From Lasioglossum baleicum (Eukaryota > Arthropoda > Insecta > Hymenoptera > Halictidae), in assembly GCF_051020765.1 (NCBI RefSeq), contig NC_134929.1:1638786-1702785 (forward strand): a stretch of 64,000 nucleotides of DNA, given 5' to 3'. How positions within the stretch are numbered: position 1 is the first letter of the stretch; each line of letters opens with the position of its first letter. Shown here piece after piece: positions 1-11,690 of the stretch. Both the position numbers and the translations under genes were made by a program. The notes below the pieces were generated by a model. It searched no databases and was not told the DNA's origin. It worked only from the letters and a program-made list of their open reading frames with translations.

Positions 1-225
1 GAGACGACGCGTCTCGCGAAAGTGACCGGTGACGCACCGGGTGTTTCGAGGTGGAGCACGGCTCTCACCAGCGGAGTTACAGGATACTGGGACAGGAGGT
101 TCTCCGACGAAGTCAAAGGGTGGCGCACACTTCTTGTTCGTCGGCTCTCGGAGACGACGCGCCTCGCGAAAGTGACCGGTGACGCACCGGGTGTTTCGAG
201 GTGGAGCACGGCTCTCACCAGCGGA
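1..225. repeat. 150-bp tandem repeat of the LTR-B leader
   Basis: A block starting GAGACGACGCG at position 1 recurs at 151, giving a 150-bp period over one and a half visible units. The reverse complement of the same unit occurs about three times at 21455-21800, again with a 150-bp period. Because 150 is divisible by three, the array keeps long reading frames open by chance. Confidence 0.75.
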
Positions 226-637
226 ACCAGGATGCCGATAACGAGGAGGTTCGCACGGCGAACGACTCGGAGTCGACGGAGGCTACGTGGACGACGGTTA
301 CAGGTAGTATACTCACAGCACTGGATTATCGCACGTGGTGGTTCCTGGATGACTACAGGTAGACTCAGGTGATTTTGATCTGTTCGCGACGGCTTTTATA
401 GGGAAGATTTGATGGTAAGGGGTGGTGGTGCGGTGCGACATTTTGGTGGTGACGTACAACTGCTTATGATCGTTATTTTGGAAATTTGATTTTGGATTCC
501 CGTTGGAATACGGGTCTAGGTGCGGGGTACGTGCGGTACAGGCGGTGTTGTTATGTTGATAGGAAGCCGGCGGTACGTTACTCGATTCGCGCGTCGTGTC
601 TAACTGGTGGAGGTTTGACAGGGGTTTGTTCGTAACA
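1..637 (-). mobile_element. LTR-B: inverted partial LTR of a Gypsy-type element
   Basis: Read on the minus strand this begins TGTTACGAACAAACCCC at 637, passes a TATA box (TATAAAAG near 394-401) and enters a tandem-repeat leader that runs off the window at base 1. The same sequence lies in plus orientation at 21226-22372, and its first 100 bp or so recur in both arms of the inverted structure at 14575-14680 and 20109-20215. The organisation (start, TATA, repeats) matches the complete LTR at 60447-61667, which is why I call it an LTR. Its 3' end and PBS are outside the window, so the family is not fixed. Confidence 0.6.
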
Positions 638-752
638 GGCCTACGTTATACTAGGCCTTAAAAGTAACTGGTAAATGTTTCTTTGTATGGAAATGATAAG
701 ATTGATTTTATTTAGACTTTGTGCAACTCTCCTATTGTAATATGTTAATGTA

Positions 753-937
753 TTAGCTCGTTCGGAAAGTCATTTCGTTTTCTCCTTCGCTGAAGAAATA
801 ACATTCAATTTGATTTCTATTTCTTGCAATCGATATAGTCAATTTTTATTTTGCAGAAAGATCCGCAGTCTAGTAATGACAAACGGAAGCATTGCCATCC
901 CTACACGAAAAACGAAATTACTTTCCGAACGACCTGA
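753..937. mobile_element. mariner-like MITE
   Basis: Inverted termini of about 28 bp face each other: TCGTTCGGAAAGTCATTTCG at about 757-776 and its near reverse complement ending at about 933. A TA dinucleotide flanks each end (751-752 and 938-939), as expected for Tc1/mariner elements. The interior is only about 130 bp and encodes nothing. The family call rests on TIR style and TA target only. Confidence 0.6.
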
Positions 938-943
938 TAGTAT

Positions 944-2299
944 GTAGTATGTAATTTAAATAAAAATATTAATTTTGTCGGTAAAAAGAAGACTGCTGCT
1001 GCTGCTACACATTTGTACAATAGAAACTTACTTTACTGACATCTTAATGTGGAAGATCCACATCAGCGCGACCAGCTCTGTATCACCTTACCGGGGCGAG
1101 AGACCCCCTGCCCCCTAGTACAAGGCCTGTACGTGCCTGTACGGCGCACACTGGGCCAGATCGACGCGCTAGCTGTTCATGAGCTAAAAAATCAAAGTCC
1201 TCATATCGATTTTTAACGAATGTACAACGTTTCTTAAATGTCCATTACATTCGAAACCGATAATATTAATAAAAGTTATTAAAAACTCTCGTTACAATAA
1301 GCGTTCAAAGATCAAACTTTTTCAGATACAATTTATCACCGAAAAAATTCCTTTTCTTCATAACGCTGTCCTGGAAAACCTACTGAAGATTAAGTGCCCA
1401 ATTTTTTTTTGTATGAAGAATGTATATCTATGTTGAGAACGCACCAGGAACTAAACATTAATGTTCATAATTTGTTATAAAAAAAATACTTTGTCAACTA
1501 AGGAATACTGTCAAAGTTTTTCACCTTTGACAAGGGATAAGTTAAAAGTGTTACATAGTGTCGTGCTCTAACAAAGTGGAACATTTGCAGCAACGTCTCC
1601 TCTAAAAGATCCTGCAAATTTCCCACCCAAATCGATCCAAGTTTGGAAATTATGTTGGTTTAAAGCGTCGCGTGCACGCAATTCCGCGGCGAGTCGCGTT
1701 GCACGAGACGCATTGACGACCACTCAGCGGCTCTTAAGAGTGTAAAGATCTAACCCAGACCTATCTTATGAACTTTTTTGATTATACCACCATTGATAAA
1801 CATTACCAATTAGAGGCACTAGAAGCTTTCATAGCTTTACCCCATTATCGAATAAAGAACTGGTATGCAAAACTTGCTCGTGGGATAATGATGGCTCTGT
1901 TTTTAGTGTAATTAAATAGTTTTTCTTATATTTTTTTCATAATCCTTAAGTCTACCCCACACAATGATCGTATCCATATTTCTTACCATAAACTCTTCTT
2001 ATCCCTCCCCGGTGGAAGAAAACCACCACCTTCGCGTGGCTTCCATTGAGCAACGACACCTTTTTTGTAGAACATATAAAATTCGTATAAAAACTAATAT
2101 CTATAAATGAAGTCATGATTAAAAAGGTGTTGTTGGCAAATCTGTATGGTTAATTGATTATAGTCGGTAACTTTTTAAAATATAATATTTATGTTTGTTT
2201 GAATATTTGTAATTTTTTAAATAAGACAGTAATAACATGTTTTTGTTTTCCCACTAATTTTAATAAAATTCATTGATTCAAAAATTATGGATTACTCTC
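944..2299. other. non-coding AT-rich interval, no gene seen
   Basis: No credible reading frame or RNA gene is visible. A GC-richer patch at about 1060-1170 and another at about 1660-1740 interrupt AT-rich sequence. Both look like fragments of old repeats, but I cannot assign them. Confidence 0.5.
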
Positions 2300-2860
2300 T
2301 TGTTTGAAAGTCTGAACAGCCAATTTTGCATTATTATTCATCATTCACACGATTTTTCAGACATTTCCGGTGGTGTGACAAAAAAATGTTTCGTACAAAA
2401 AGTAATCAGTAGTCAGTCTTCTACAAATTGCAATACAAAAAATTTCAATAATTTTTGTTCCTTAATAAAAAATTGTGTGCACCTTGATTATTTATTTATA
2501 ACTACATATTTTTTATTAAATAATGTTATAGCTGACGCCAAGAGGAATCCAACGATATATTTAATGTGGTCTTTATGTTTTGAAATAATGGTGAACAGCC
2601 AGTTTTCAAATATTATTCATTATTCACACGAGTTCTCAGACATTTCCGGAGGTATGACAAAAAAATGTTTCGTACAAAAAGTAATCAGTACTCAGTCTTC
2701 TACAAATCTCAATACAAAAAATTTGAATAATTTCTTTTTTTAAATAAAAAATTGTGGTCACCTTCAATATTTATTTATAACTATATATTTTTTATTCAAT
2801 AATGTTATAGCTGACGTCAAGACGAATCCAACGACCTATTTAATGTGGTCTTTATATTTT
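2300..2860. repeat. two-copy tandem repeat, period about 279 bp
   Basis: CAGACATTTCCGG at 2358 recurs at 2637 and the surrounding sequence (ACAAAAAAATGTTTCGTAC and the stretch after it) is repeated with moderate divergence, giving a period of 279 bp. A 156-codon frame at 2273-2743 spans both copies and simply translates the repeat, so I do not call it a gene. Confidence 0.75.
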
Positions 2861-3211
2861 GAATTATATTTATTTATATTTATATTTGAATCAGCCATAT
2901 TCTATTGGAACATTTGTAAAGTCCAGCCGTCAAATTTCGGAACCAGATTGTCATGCTACTAGTGCAAAATTTCGGAACTTCGAGGTGCTGTATTGTCGTT
3001 TGTGACAGGCAGTATTGTTATTTGTCTCCGCCGAATATTACAAATTATTCCTCTATAACGTAAAAATATGCATTTTGGGCACCGTACCGACCTGTATCTG
3101 ACTTTTAGGAATCATAATTGACCAATTCTGAACTACTCCTTGCAATGCTGAAGCGTAATTTCGAAAAGTCGTAAACCTTGTAATTGCATATACGTATATG
3201 CGAATTTAGCG
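2861..3211. other. spacer, nothing recognised
   Basis: AT-rich sequence between the tandem repeat and the Gypsy relic. No LTR, PBS or reading frame was recognised; the 5' part of the relic may be hidden here beyond recognition. Confidence 0.4.
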
Positions 3212-3535
3212 ATGTGTGCGTGTGCCCACACACTCTTGCACGGCCGCGCCGGCCCCCTTAAGCAGTTAGTAGCGCCGGAAAAAGTGGCAACGAAATCATA
3301 CGCAGATCTGGTGAAAATAATAAGTGATCACCTAGCGCCAAAGCCGTCAGGGGTTATGGAACGGTGCAAGTTCAATTTGGCAAAACAGGAAGCCAATGAA
3401 AGTGTGGCCGATTTTACGGCAAGGTTAAAGAAATTAAGTTTGTATTGTAACTTCGCAGACATGAAGGAGGCTCTCAGAGATCAAAAACAAGGACAACAGT
3501 CAAAATCAACATCAGGTAAAACTTCTAGAGGATGA
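3212..3535 (+). pseudogene. Gypsy gag fragment (K02A2.6-like relic)
   Basis: The 107-codon frame resembles the middle of a Ty3/Gypsy capsid: LAPEKVATKSYADLVKIISD, then a PKPS...ERCKFN segment and a CNF stretch before the CCHC region. The pattern is typical of the many Gypsy polyproteins that insect annotations label K02A2.6-like. The N-terminus, the zinc knuckle and the fusion to protease are missing, and a stop closes the frame 61 bp before the protease fragment. It is the first of three collinear pieces of one dead element. The start codon is arbitrary. Confidence 0.7.
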
Positions 3536-3596
3536 CGAGCAGAGGGAGTCATCGATCACGGCTGAGGAGTCATCGCATAGGTACGATTTCTTCAAG

Positions 3597-4073
3597 ATGA
3601 AGATCGAGCGTGCTATCAATAATGATTACGTGTTGTATGAGAGTAGTAAAGGCGATGCGGAGCCTATGTTCTTGAGTGTATGCGTGAATGGTAAACACGT
3701 TCAAATGGAAATTGATACAGGAACGTTTGTGACAGTAACGTCAGAGTTAGGTTACGATAAATTTTTCAAAGGTCTTAAAATTGAAAAAACTGCTAACAGA
3801 TTAAGAACTTACGATAATAATATTTTGAATCCAGTCGGTAATGTAGAAAATTTACAAATTGAAGTAAATGGTAGAAGAGATAGAGCTGAGTTATTTGTAT
3901 TGAAAGGCTCAGGACCTACTTTAATCGGGAGGCAATGGTTAAATAAATTGGGATTGTGGCCATTAAAATTGGATGGAAATTTGGAATGTAAATTAAACAA
4001 AATACACGAAGAAAACGTACCAAAATTTCTTTTTGAAAAGTTTGATTTATTGTTCAGTGACACGCCAGGTTAA
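3597..4073 (+). pseudogene. Gypsy aspartic protease fragment
   Basis: The 158-codon frame holds a retropepsin-like core: the catalytic EIDTGTF at about residues 37-43, and the second half with PTLIGRQWLNKLGL at about 107-120, the usual end of a Gypsy protease before the linker to reverse transcriptase. It lies between the gag fragment and the RT fragment in the correct order. A stop at 4071-4073 separates it from RT, which resumes 54 bp later, so the polyprotein is broken here. Confidence 0.75.
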
Positions 4074-4127
4074 TATAATAAAAGTAACACAAAATCATAT
4101 TTAAAAGAGGGGGCGCATCCAGTAGCA

Positions 4128-5129
4128 TTGAAATGTAATAGCGTAGCGCATGCTTTAAAACCTCTTGTTGAAAAAGAAATTGATAGATTGCTAGAGCTTG
4201 GGCACATTGAGCCAATAGAAATTAGTGAATGGGCAACCCCGATTATTCCAGTTTTCAAGAGTAACAATAGTATAAGGTTGTGCGGAAACTTTAAGCTCAC
4301 GCTGAACCCATTTTTAGTCATGGATAAGTACCCATTGCATACAATCGACGAGATTTTTTCAAGCTTACAAGGGGGGACGTTATTTTCAGAGTTAGATTTA
4401 AAGCACGCGTACATGCAATTTCCAGTTGCTGAAGAGTGCAGACAATATCTTACGATCATAACGCATAAGGGCCTTTTTAGATATAAGAATATTCCAGAGG
4501 GAGTATCACCCGCGCCGTCTGATGTACAAAGGAAAATGGACGAATGTCTAAGAGGGATTGATAGGGCGATTACGTATATAGATAATGTTTATGTTACGCT
4601 AAAAACCGAAGAAGAGCATATGAAAAATTTGCTAGCGGTATGTGAACGATTACGAGAATGCGGTTTGAGAGTGAATAAACAGAAAAGTAAATTTTTTCAG
4701 GATAAAATCGAAATTCTAGGCTTTGTAATTGATAGAAATGGATTGCATAAAGCAAAGTCTAAGGTAGACGCGATTGTAAACGCACCGAAACCGTTAAATC
4801 AGAATGAACTTAGTTCGTTTTTGGGCCTTGCAGTTTTTTATGATAGATTTTTAAGTAACAGATCGGTAAACTTGAAACCGTTGTATGATTTACAAAATAG
4901 CGTTAAATTTGGTTGGAATTCCGATTGTAATAAAGCATTTCAATGGGTGAAAAACGAATTAATTTCTCCTAGAGTACACTGTCCAACACCAAATTCGATT
5001 TCAATATACTGTTGGGTCCTTCCTATAGAGTTTCTTGCGCTGATTCCGAATCTGGTTTTAATTTTTTTCCTATACATCCAGTTTTTGAGAAAATGGAGTT
5101 TTAAAAAAAGACATATTTTTCAACTTTAA
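4128..5129 (+). pseudogene. Gypsy reverse transcriptase fragment, truncated
   Basis: The first 290 or so of 333 codons read as a Ty3/Gypsy RT: the fingers motif WATPIIPVFKSN, motif A FSELDLKHAYMQF, and the palm and thumb through NELSSFLGLAVFYDRFL. Motif C reads YIDN where active enzymes have YxDD, so the second catalytic aspartate is lost. Homology stops near 5010; the last 35-40 codons translate a dispersed repeat that also occurs near 54050-54240. RNase H, integrase and 3' LTR are absent. This is an old, dead, 3'-truncated copy. Confidence 0.8.
5014..5110 (+). repeat. dispersed AT-rich repeat fused to the RT relic
   Basis: Sequence around TTGAGAAAATGGAGTTTTAAA resembles 54050-54240 (minus strand) and, more weakly, 6002-6180 (minus strand). 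The three copies give similar conceptual peptides (QFLRKxSFKK) purely because the DNA is repeated. No termini could be defined. Confidence 0.5.
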
Positions 5130-6837
5130 ACAAATATTGCGATGTTATTATAAAAGATATTGAATTGTTGTTTACAGCAAAAGATTCTGTAGACTTTCCC
5201 GAATACAGTGATATCCAATATTAATACATTATGATTGTTTAAACATGTTTAAACAATGATTAAAGACGGAGATGCACCACTTTTGCACCAATTTTGCGGA
5301 TATTTTCGAATTTATCTCAAAAAATAAGGGTCCAGCGAAAAATTGAACTATACCACGCGAAAGAGCAGACTTTTATCTTGAGAAACCCCCTTTGAAGTTT
5401 GCATGGTCGACGTTTTTACCGAACCAGAAAGCAAAATATCTTCGCCCGACATGCGTTGACGCCAGTGGTGCTCTTCCACTAGCGCGGTCGTTCGTCGGGA
5501 TACGGCGCGGCGCGCTGCGGTGAAACGGCGCGTGGCTATAGCCGCTTATAAGCGCGCAATTATGTCAGCTTACTTAAATGTAATATTTTATTAAATGTTA
5601 TATTATTGTTATTTATTATTTATTAGTATATTTATTCTGTATAAATTATTTTATGTATTTTTTAATGTTAGTGATACCTTATTCTTATTTTTATCACCAG
5701 AAGTTAAAGAATTTGTTGATGAGAAGTAAGTTAAAAAGATTAAATACTTACCTTACTTACTGTGTAAATGAAAATATAATCATGGAAAATAGATATATAA
5801 TTTAAATTACATTACAGCCACACATAGCCTACAAGGAGTGCCAGCGGCAATCGCAGCGATACATCGGCTGATCGTACGCGCACCCGCGTCAAGTGATATA
5901 CGTCAAATAAACGTTCAAATACTTCATTATGTTTAATTTTATTGTGTTTTATATATGAGAATACAATATATACCTTCAAACTAGTGGGTTATCAAATCAT
6001 TTCAACGAAAAATGATTACATTAGTTCTGTTCACAAAAATCGATTTCTTGACAAAATCAGAGGTGTAGACAAATTTTGAGACCAGGTTTGAAATCAGCGT
6101 GAAAAAATCGACGGGAAATGATATGTAGCAAAAATTAAATAAATTTTTTTCTGCCCGTGGTAACGCAGAAACCACATTTTCTGGAAATTGTGAAAGTTTA
6201 ACGAACTTTCTCAAGGTTAAAAACCGTTCGTACCGTAATCTCCCTATTTTTCCCATATTCTGCAAAGTTTCAGCTTTAATTTTAAAAAAATGCATCGCTC
6301 TACCTCATTTCTATCGAAAGTTATTCCTTTTTGAAGCGAGGTAAGTCACTTTTACCCACCGTGCGGCGGGGAGAAGTGGTAGAAGTGTATTGTGTTATAT
6401 TTCTCGGCCACTGAGGTCTCTCGAGCTTACCCGGTTCCAAACAGGGTACATGGTCATCCCGCGGTAGTGGGGACAGGCCACCACGGTCAGGGTGTCCCTT
6501 AAAAGACGAAGGTGTGATAAAATGTTAGGACGCCCTCTAATTTTATTCCTTTTCATGTTCTAAGTAAGTGTGTAAAATATTAGCCTAATCGGATTATTCT
6601 AAACCCTGCCTCAAGAGGCTCAAAGTTAGGATATTCTGTAAAATTTGAACATATTTAGTATTTTTGTCGTTTTGAGTGAAAAACTGCTTACAATAGATAA
6701 GTATCACAATAACAGAATTTAACCACACAATTTATTTATGTAATACAATGTTTAAACAGAAAAAAGGTTGGTTGAAAATGAATTTTTGGTCAATGTTTTC
6801 ATGGGCATAGCTCTCCGTGTATGCTGACTGACCAAGA
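5130..6837. other. non-coding interval with small palindrome and repeat remnants
   Basis: No gene seen. A 24-bp palindrome centred on GTTTAAACATGTTTAAAC lies at about 5231-5256. A GC-rich patch at about 5450-5560 sits in otherwise AT-rich sequence. The stretch 6002-6295 is a diverged copy of the dispersed repeat noted at 5014 and 54050. A second GC-richer stretch, about 6350-6520, has no recognisable structure. Confidence 0.45.
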
Positions 6838-7313
6838 GAAGATAATATATGCAAAAAAGATTTTCCAAAAATTATAATTTACAAGGTTATATGCAAAAAA
6901 GGCATTTTTTAAAACTTTTATTTGGGCCCCATTAATGAAAATTTAAAATATATGTTTAGTACATCTATGATAGTTGTACGTTGTACACATACTGAACATT
7001 TCATCGAAATCAATTAACATACACACGAGCTAGAAGTTGTTAAAAATGGTGAAAATCGTAGTTTTACGACTTTTGATGAGTTTCTGCTTAAAATACACAG
7101 AATCGTACATCTTTCGATGAGTGTTGTTTTTTCTGCGTCACCCGATATCGATGAAATATTCAGCATGAATAGAACTAACAGATTTACAAAACATATATGT
7201 TAAATTTTCATCAAGGGCCTAAATAAAAAAAGTTTTAGAAAATTCCTTTTTTATTTCTGCATATAACCTTGTAAATTATATTTTTGAAACATCGTTTTAG
7301 CATATCATTTCGT
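6838..7313. mobile_element. palindromic MITE, copy P1 (uninterrupted)
   Basis: The two halves are inverted repeats: TTATAATTTACAAGGTTATA near 6875 is answered by TATAACCTTGTAAATTATA near 7262, and TTTTATTTGGGCCC near 6916 by GGGCCTAAATAAAAA near 7216. The fold centre is near 7080. The interior encodes nothing. It is homologous to P2 (38361-44405) and P3 (44737-52250) through shared segments such as GAAAATTTAAAATAT and a TGGTAAAA-type motif near the centre. This copy shows the uninterrupted structure of the family. Confidence 0.75.
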
Positions 7314-7776
7314 AAACCAATGCTACTAACTGATTACAAAGAAATCAGGTCGTTTGGTACAATTGTAAAAAAATTTAAAAGGGCGTACTCGACAAATCAG
7401 TTCAGCTGATTCATGGCTAGAACAAAAAGAAAAGAAACATTAGCGAAATACGAAAAAACGAATGGGTCAACTTAAAAATGTAGAAATCAAAAATTGACTA
7501 GCCTGTTTACATTGCCAGCTGTTCCTCGATCCACCGTCGCCTCGGTCTCTGCATGGGGCGGGGGGTAGTGCCGTCCCTCATCCACTCGACGAGGAATTAG
7601 TTCAGATGATTCATAGCTGTAACAGATCTAAAAGAACAATAAATAAATGCGAAAATATAGGTATGCTCGTGTCAGTAGATTTCCACATCACCCATGAGGT
7701 ACTACTGTCGATGCGTTTTTTTTGTCAGTGGTATCCCCTGTAGGCCTATTCCACTGTGAATTACATCTTTACTATA
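7314..7776. other. flank of BEL-1, partly satellite-derived
   Basis: No gene. The last 20 or so bases before BEL-1 (TTACATCTTTACTATA) continue after it at 14466 as CTATAATATTTAAATT, and together match the 99-bp satellite at 22381-23058. The rest is unassigned AT-rich sequence with a GC-rich patch near 7540. Confidence 0.5.
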
Positions 7777-8340
7777 TGTTACGGATCAAGTAGGGGAAAA
7801 CCATTCACTTAACATCAACAACTTTATTTCTCCACACAGGGAATCGTCAACGGTTAACAGTATTCGAATTTACACCTTGTAGCACAACAAACGAGCGCGT
7901 TTGATTACTACACTTCACAATAAAGAACAACTTGCAGGATAGAAATTACTTGTTAATTAGTACCCGCACGCTTAGTTATAAGTAAAGAGATAACTCGCGA
8001 AACCGTACAAGATGCGCGTGGTAAAGTGAGAGAGAACGAGATATGACCTTTCTAACGAAGTGCGATAGACAGAGTGATAACGTAAAATCAATCAGTCGGC
8101 CGTTGCCCGTCACAGTCGGGAGAACGATTGGATATCCCGTCGATCGATCAGCCAATCGGAGTTCAGTGCTCTGATTCAGTCGATAATCTATCGCAATCGA
8201 TTCTCGATTGTGCCGGCCAATGATTCCGTGAGCCGCGATCGATCCTAGATCTCGCTAACTCTCGGCGTAGCCGCCTATCGCTGAGCGGCGAAAATATATC
8301 GAGCGAGCACGCTGCCAAAGCATCCAGCCAATCCCAAACA
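7777..8340 (-). repeat. BEL-1 3' LTR
   Basis: 564 bp, TGTTTGGGATTGG...GATCCGTAACA on the minus strand. It matches the 5' LTR at 13902-14465 base for base except for about two substitutions. An AATAAAG sequence near the sense 3' end (plus coordinates about 7830) could serve polyadenylation. Confidence 0.93.
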
Positions 8341-8623
8341 TTCCGCCCGCCTCGTCAGCCAATGACGAAACTGTAGCGGGAGAAGACCAAGCTGAATGGG
8401 TCAGCAACGTGCTGCGTAGTATCTACAAAAACCCGACGCGTAGTAAATGAACAGTGTTACAGTGATAGCGATGAGGTGATAGTGAGATGAAGTGAAAAGG
8501 GTGATTACAGTGAGATGAACTGTGTGATAACGAGGTGAGTGATACAACTTGTGATTCAAGCAAAGGATTAATAAACGTAACATTAATTGAGAATAACGTA
8601 GCAGAGCACGTGGGCGAGTGCCG
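8341..8623 (-). other. BEL-1 3' untranslated region
   Basis: 283 bp between the stop of the pol frame and the 3' LTR. No additional reading frame and no env-like gene are seen here. Confidence 0.7.
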
Positions 8624-11600
8624 TTACGGCTCGGAACCGTTCGAGAGTCCAACCTCGGGAGTACTTCCAGCATTATTCTCCTCGTCGTCCGGTGCCAACA
8701 GAGGGATCAGTTTATGCACTGGTCGGAGAAATTGTGAAGTCGAGGTGCGTACCGTGGCAACTCGGGCAGAATCGTCTGGTCCAGGGTGTAGCTGAACAAC
8801 TCGAGCGAGCGGCCATTGCGTGGGAGGTAAGATTTCACTCTTGACGAGGCATAGGTATCCGACCTTGATCAAGACTTTGTTTTTCTGCCACTTGCCTCTG
8901 GTTTGTAGGGTGTTCAGATACTCCCGAGACCAGCGCTTCCAAAAGTGTTGTCGCAGCTGTTGGACTAACTGCCACCGAGATAATCGAGATACTGGAAGTT
9001 CTTCGAGGTTGGGCTCCGGAATCGCAAGAAGAGGTTCCCCGACCAAGAAGTGCCCCGGAGTTAGGGCTGCTGGATCCTCAGGATCATCTGACAACGGCTG
9101 TAAAGGTCTGGAATTAAGGCAAGCTTCGATACCAGTCAGGAGCGTGGCCAGCTCCTCGAAGGAAAGTCGCTGCTCGCCGATGACCCTGCGAATGTGATGC
9201 TTCACCGATTTAAGCGCCGCTTCCCAGATCCCTCCAAAGTGTGGAGCGGAAGGGGGGTTGAATTTCCACGAGATGCCTTCCGTGGAGGCTGCAGCGAATG
9301 GACCACCGCCCTGCTGCACAGATTGTCTCAGCAGAGTGCGCAGCTCATGGTTGGCGCCTATGAAGTTACGTCCACAGTCGCTGTACAGTTCCAAACAACG
9401 ACCTCGCCGTGAAACAAATCGTCGTAGCGCAGCTAAGAATGTTTCGGTGGATCCATCCGATACAGCCTCCAGGTGCACGGCCTTAGTGGCCAGACAGATG
9501 AAAACTGCGATGTATCCTTTCGAATTGCGCTGGCCACGACCCCGACCGGATCGAAGATGTATTGGACCAGCATAATCGATTCCGGACCTGGAAAAGGGAC
9601 GACTTGGTGTTACTCGAGCTAATGGGAGATTTCCCATTCTAGGTTGGGCTGTTTGCCCTTTCCAGCGTATACAGACTGGACAACGGTGGATACATGACTT
9701 TACCAAATGGCGACCTCTGAGGATCCAGCATTCCTGGCGTAGCGCAGCCAGTGTGAGCTGTGTCCCCCCGTGAAGGCATCGTTTGTGTGCAGCATCGACC
9801 CACAACTTAGCCAGAGGGAATTCGTCGGGGAGTATCGCTGGGTGCGTCCTGTCGTAAGCGAGATTGGCTGCTTGTAGGCGGCCTCCGACTCGTAGCACTC
9901 CGGCCTGATCCAAGAAGGGACAGAGTTTCACCAGTCTGCTTTTAGCTGCTACGGGCTTATCTTTCCGAAGGTTAGTGATATCCTCCGAAAATGCCGCTGA
10001 CTGCTCTAGTCGTAGGAGGATGAGTTTGACCTCATGCATTTCGGAAGCTGTGATGACTGGTTCCCTCCTTCGATTTCCAGGTACCCATCGACGACACCAG
10101 GACAGGACTCGGACTAGGTGTGTTAAATTCGAAAATCGTTCGATTAAGTTGCAAGAGTTGCTGTCCAATCTACTGGTCACGTGGTGGACTTCTAGTTTCT
10201 CCGCCTCGTGGTTCGCCTCTGGGATAGTTCCCGCTGGAAGTTGTCCTGGCGACGAGAGCCATTCGGGTCCTCGCCACCACAGCTCAAACTTTGGTAGCTC
10301 AGCTGGAGATAACCCTCGGGAGGCGCAGTCGGCTGGGTTCTCGGCGCTTCTTACGTGGTGCCATTTAGCTAGTGGTAACATCCTCTGGATCTCTGCGACA
10401 CGGTTGGCAACGTAGGTCGGCCATCGAGAGGGATGTCCCTGGATCCAGCTGAGAGTCACCGAAGAGTCAGACCACAGATGCAGATTGACCTCTCGCCAAT
10501 CGAGCACCTTTATGACGTGCTCGACGAGCCCGGCCAGCAGGAAAGCTGCACAGAGTTCCAGTCTGGGCAGAGAAACCCTCTTCAACGGCGCCACCTTGGA
10601 TTTTGCTACAATCAGAGATACAGTAGTAGATTCCTCTGCGTTGAGAGTACGCGAATAAACCACCGCAGCATAGGCTCGCTCGGATGCGTCAGCGAACCCA
10701 TGAATCTCCAGAGGTTGCGTCGAAGAGCGGGTTCCGAGCCAACGAGGGACGCGGAGAGTCTGCAGAGCCGGGAGTTGTTGCTGGAACTGCTGCCACATCA
10801 ACTCCTCCTTCTCTGGAAGAGGAGTATCCCAGTCGACCTTCAGGAGCCACAGCGATTGGATCAGCACCTTGGCGACGATCGTAACCGGAGCCAGCCAACC
10901 AAGAGGGTCGAACAGCTGTGCTGTGCAACTGAGCACAGAGCGCTTGGTGTACCCAGAGTTGCTGAGAGACGTCGCAGAGGTAACCTGAAAGCAGTCGGAG
11001 GTAGGGAGCCATTCGATACCTAATACGCTGTGGAGTACAGGAGAGTCCCATTCGACGATGCCCTTCCTCTCGTCGTTGGAGAGTCCGTCAAGAAGCTCCT
11101 TCGAATTGGCTGCCCATTTGCGCAGCGGGAATCCGCCCGCCATGAGGAGTTCTCGTAATTCCAGTTGTTTGCGTCTAGCCTCGGCAACTGTGTCTGCTCC
11201 GGTGAGAACGTCATCCATGTAGATGTCTGTCAGTACGGCCTGGGATCCGAGTGGGTACCGTTGCGCCTCTACCTTGGCGAGTTGGCGAAGGCAACGGATA
11301 GCGAGGTAGGGTGCACACGCTAATCCGTAGGTGACGGTGTTGAGTTCGTAGTCAACGATAGTTTCTTCCTTTCCAGGTCTCCACAGGATCCGTTGCCATT
11401 TCCGGTCTTCAGGATGGATTAGTATCTGACGATACATCTTTTCAATGTTAGCGGAAAAGACTATAGCGTGCCGTCGCCACCGGAGGAGGATGTCAGCCAG
11501 ATTGGGAAGCAGATTCGGACCCCGAAGTAGGAAGTCGTTGAGCGACCTGCCATTGGCGGATGGCATCGATCCATTGAAGACGACCCTAAGCTTGGTCGTC

Positions 11601-11690
11601 GTGCTGGCCTTTCGCCACACTCCATGATGTGGGAGGTAGTAGGCCTCGTTGGAAACTGGATGGTGGTCGTTGTCATGTGCCCCAGGGATT
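8624..11690 (-). pseudogene. BEL-1 pol part: RT, RNase H, integrase
   Basis: A 998-codon frame (visible start at 11620, but open further upstream to about 11690) carries most of a Pao-type pol. It has RT with TTKLRVVFNGS and the catalytic YMDDVLTGAD at about residues 131-140, the RNase H-like region with FADASERAYAAVVY and LHLWSDSSVTLSWIQGHPSR, the integrase zinc-binding region ending CIHRCPVCIRWKG, the integrase core with DYAGPI, YSDCGRNF and FGGIWEAALKS, and the C-terminal domain usual in BEL elements. The upstream gag-protease frame should continue into it, but the two are out of phase. The enzyme domains themselves show no stop. Confidence 0.9.

Noticed and set aside
8341..8623. An env gene in BEL-1 or BEL-2.
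   Set aside because: Only short UTRs separate pol from the 3' LTR in both elements.
9975..11023. Plus-strand ORFs of 146 and 196 codons.
   Set aside because: Antisense to BEL-1 pol, which has the catalytic motifs.
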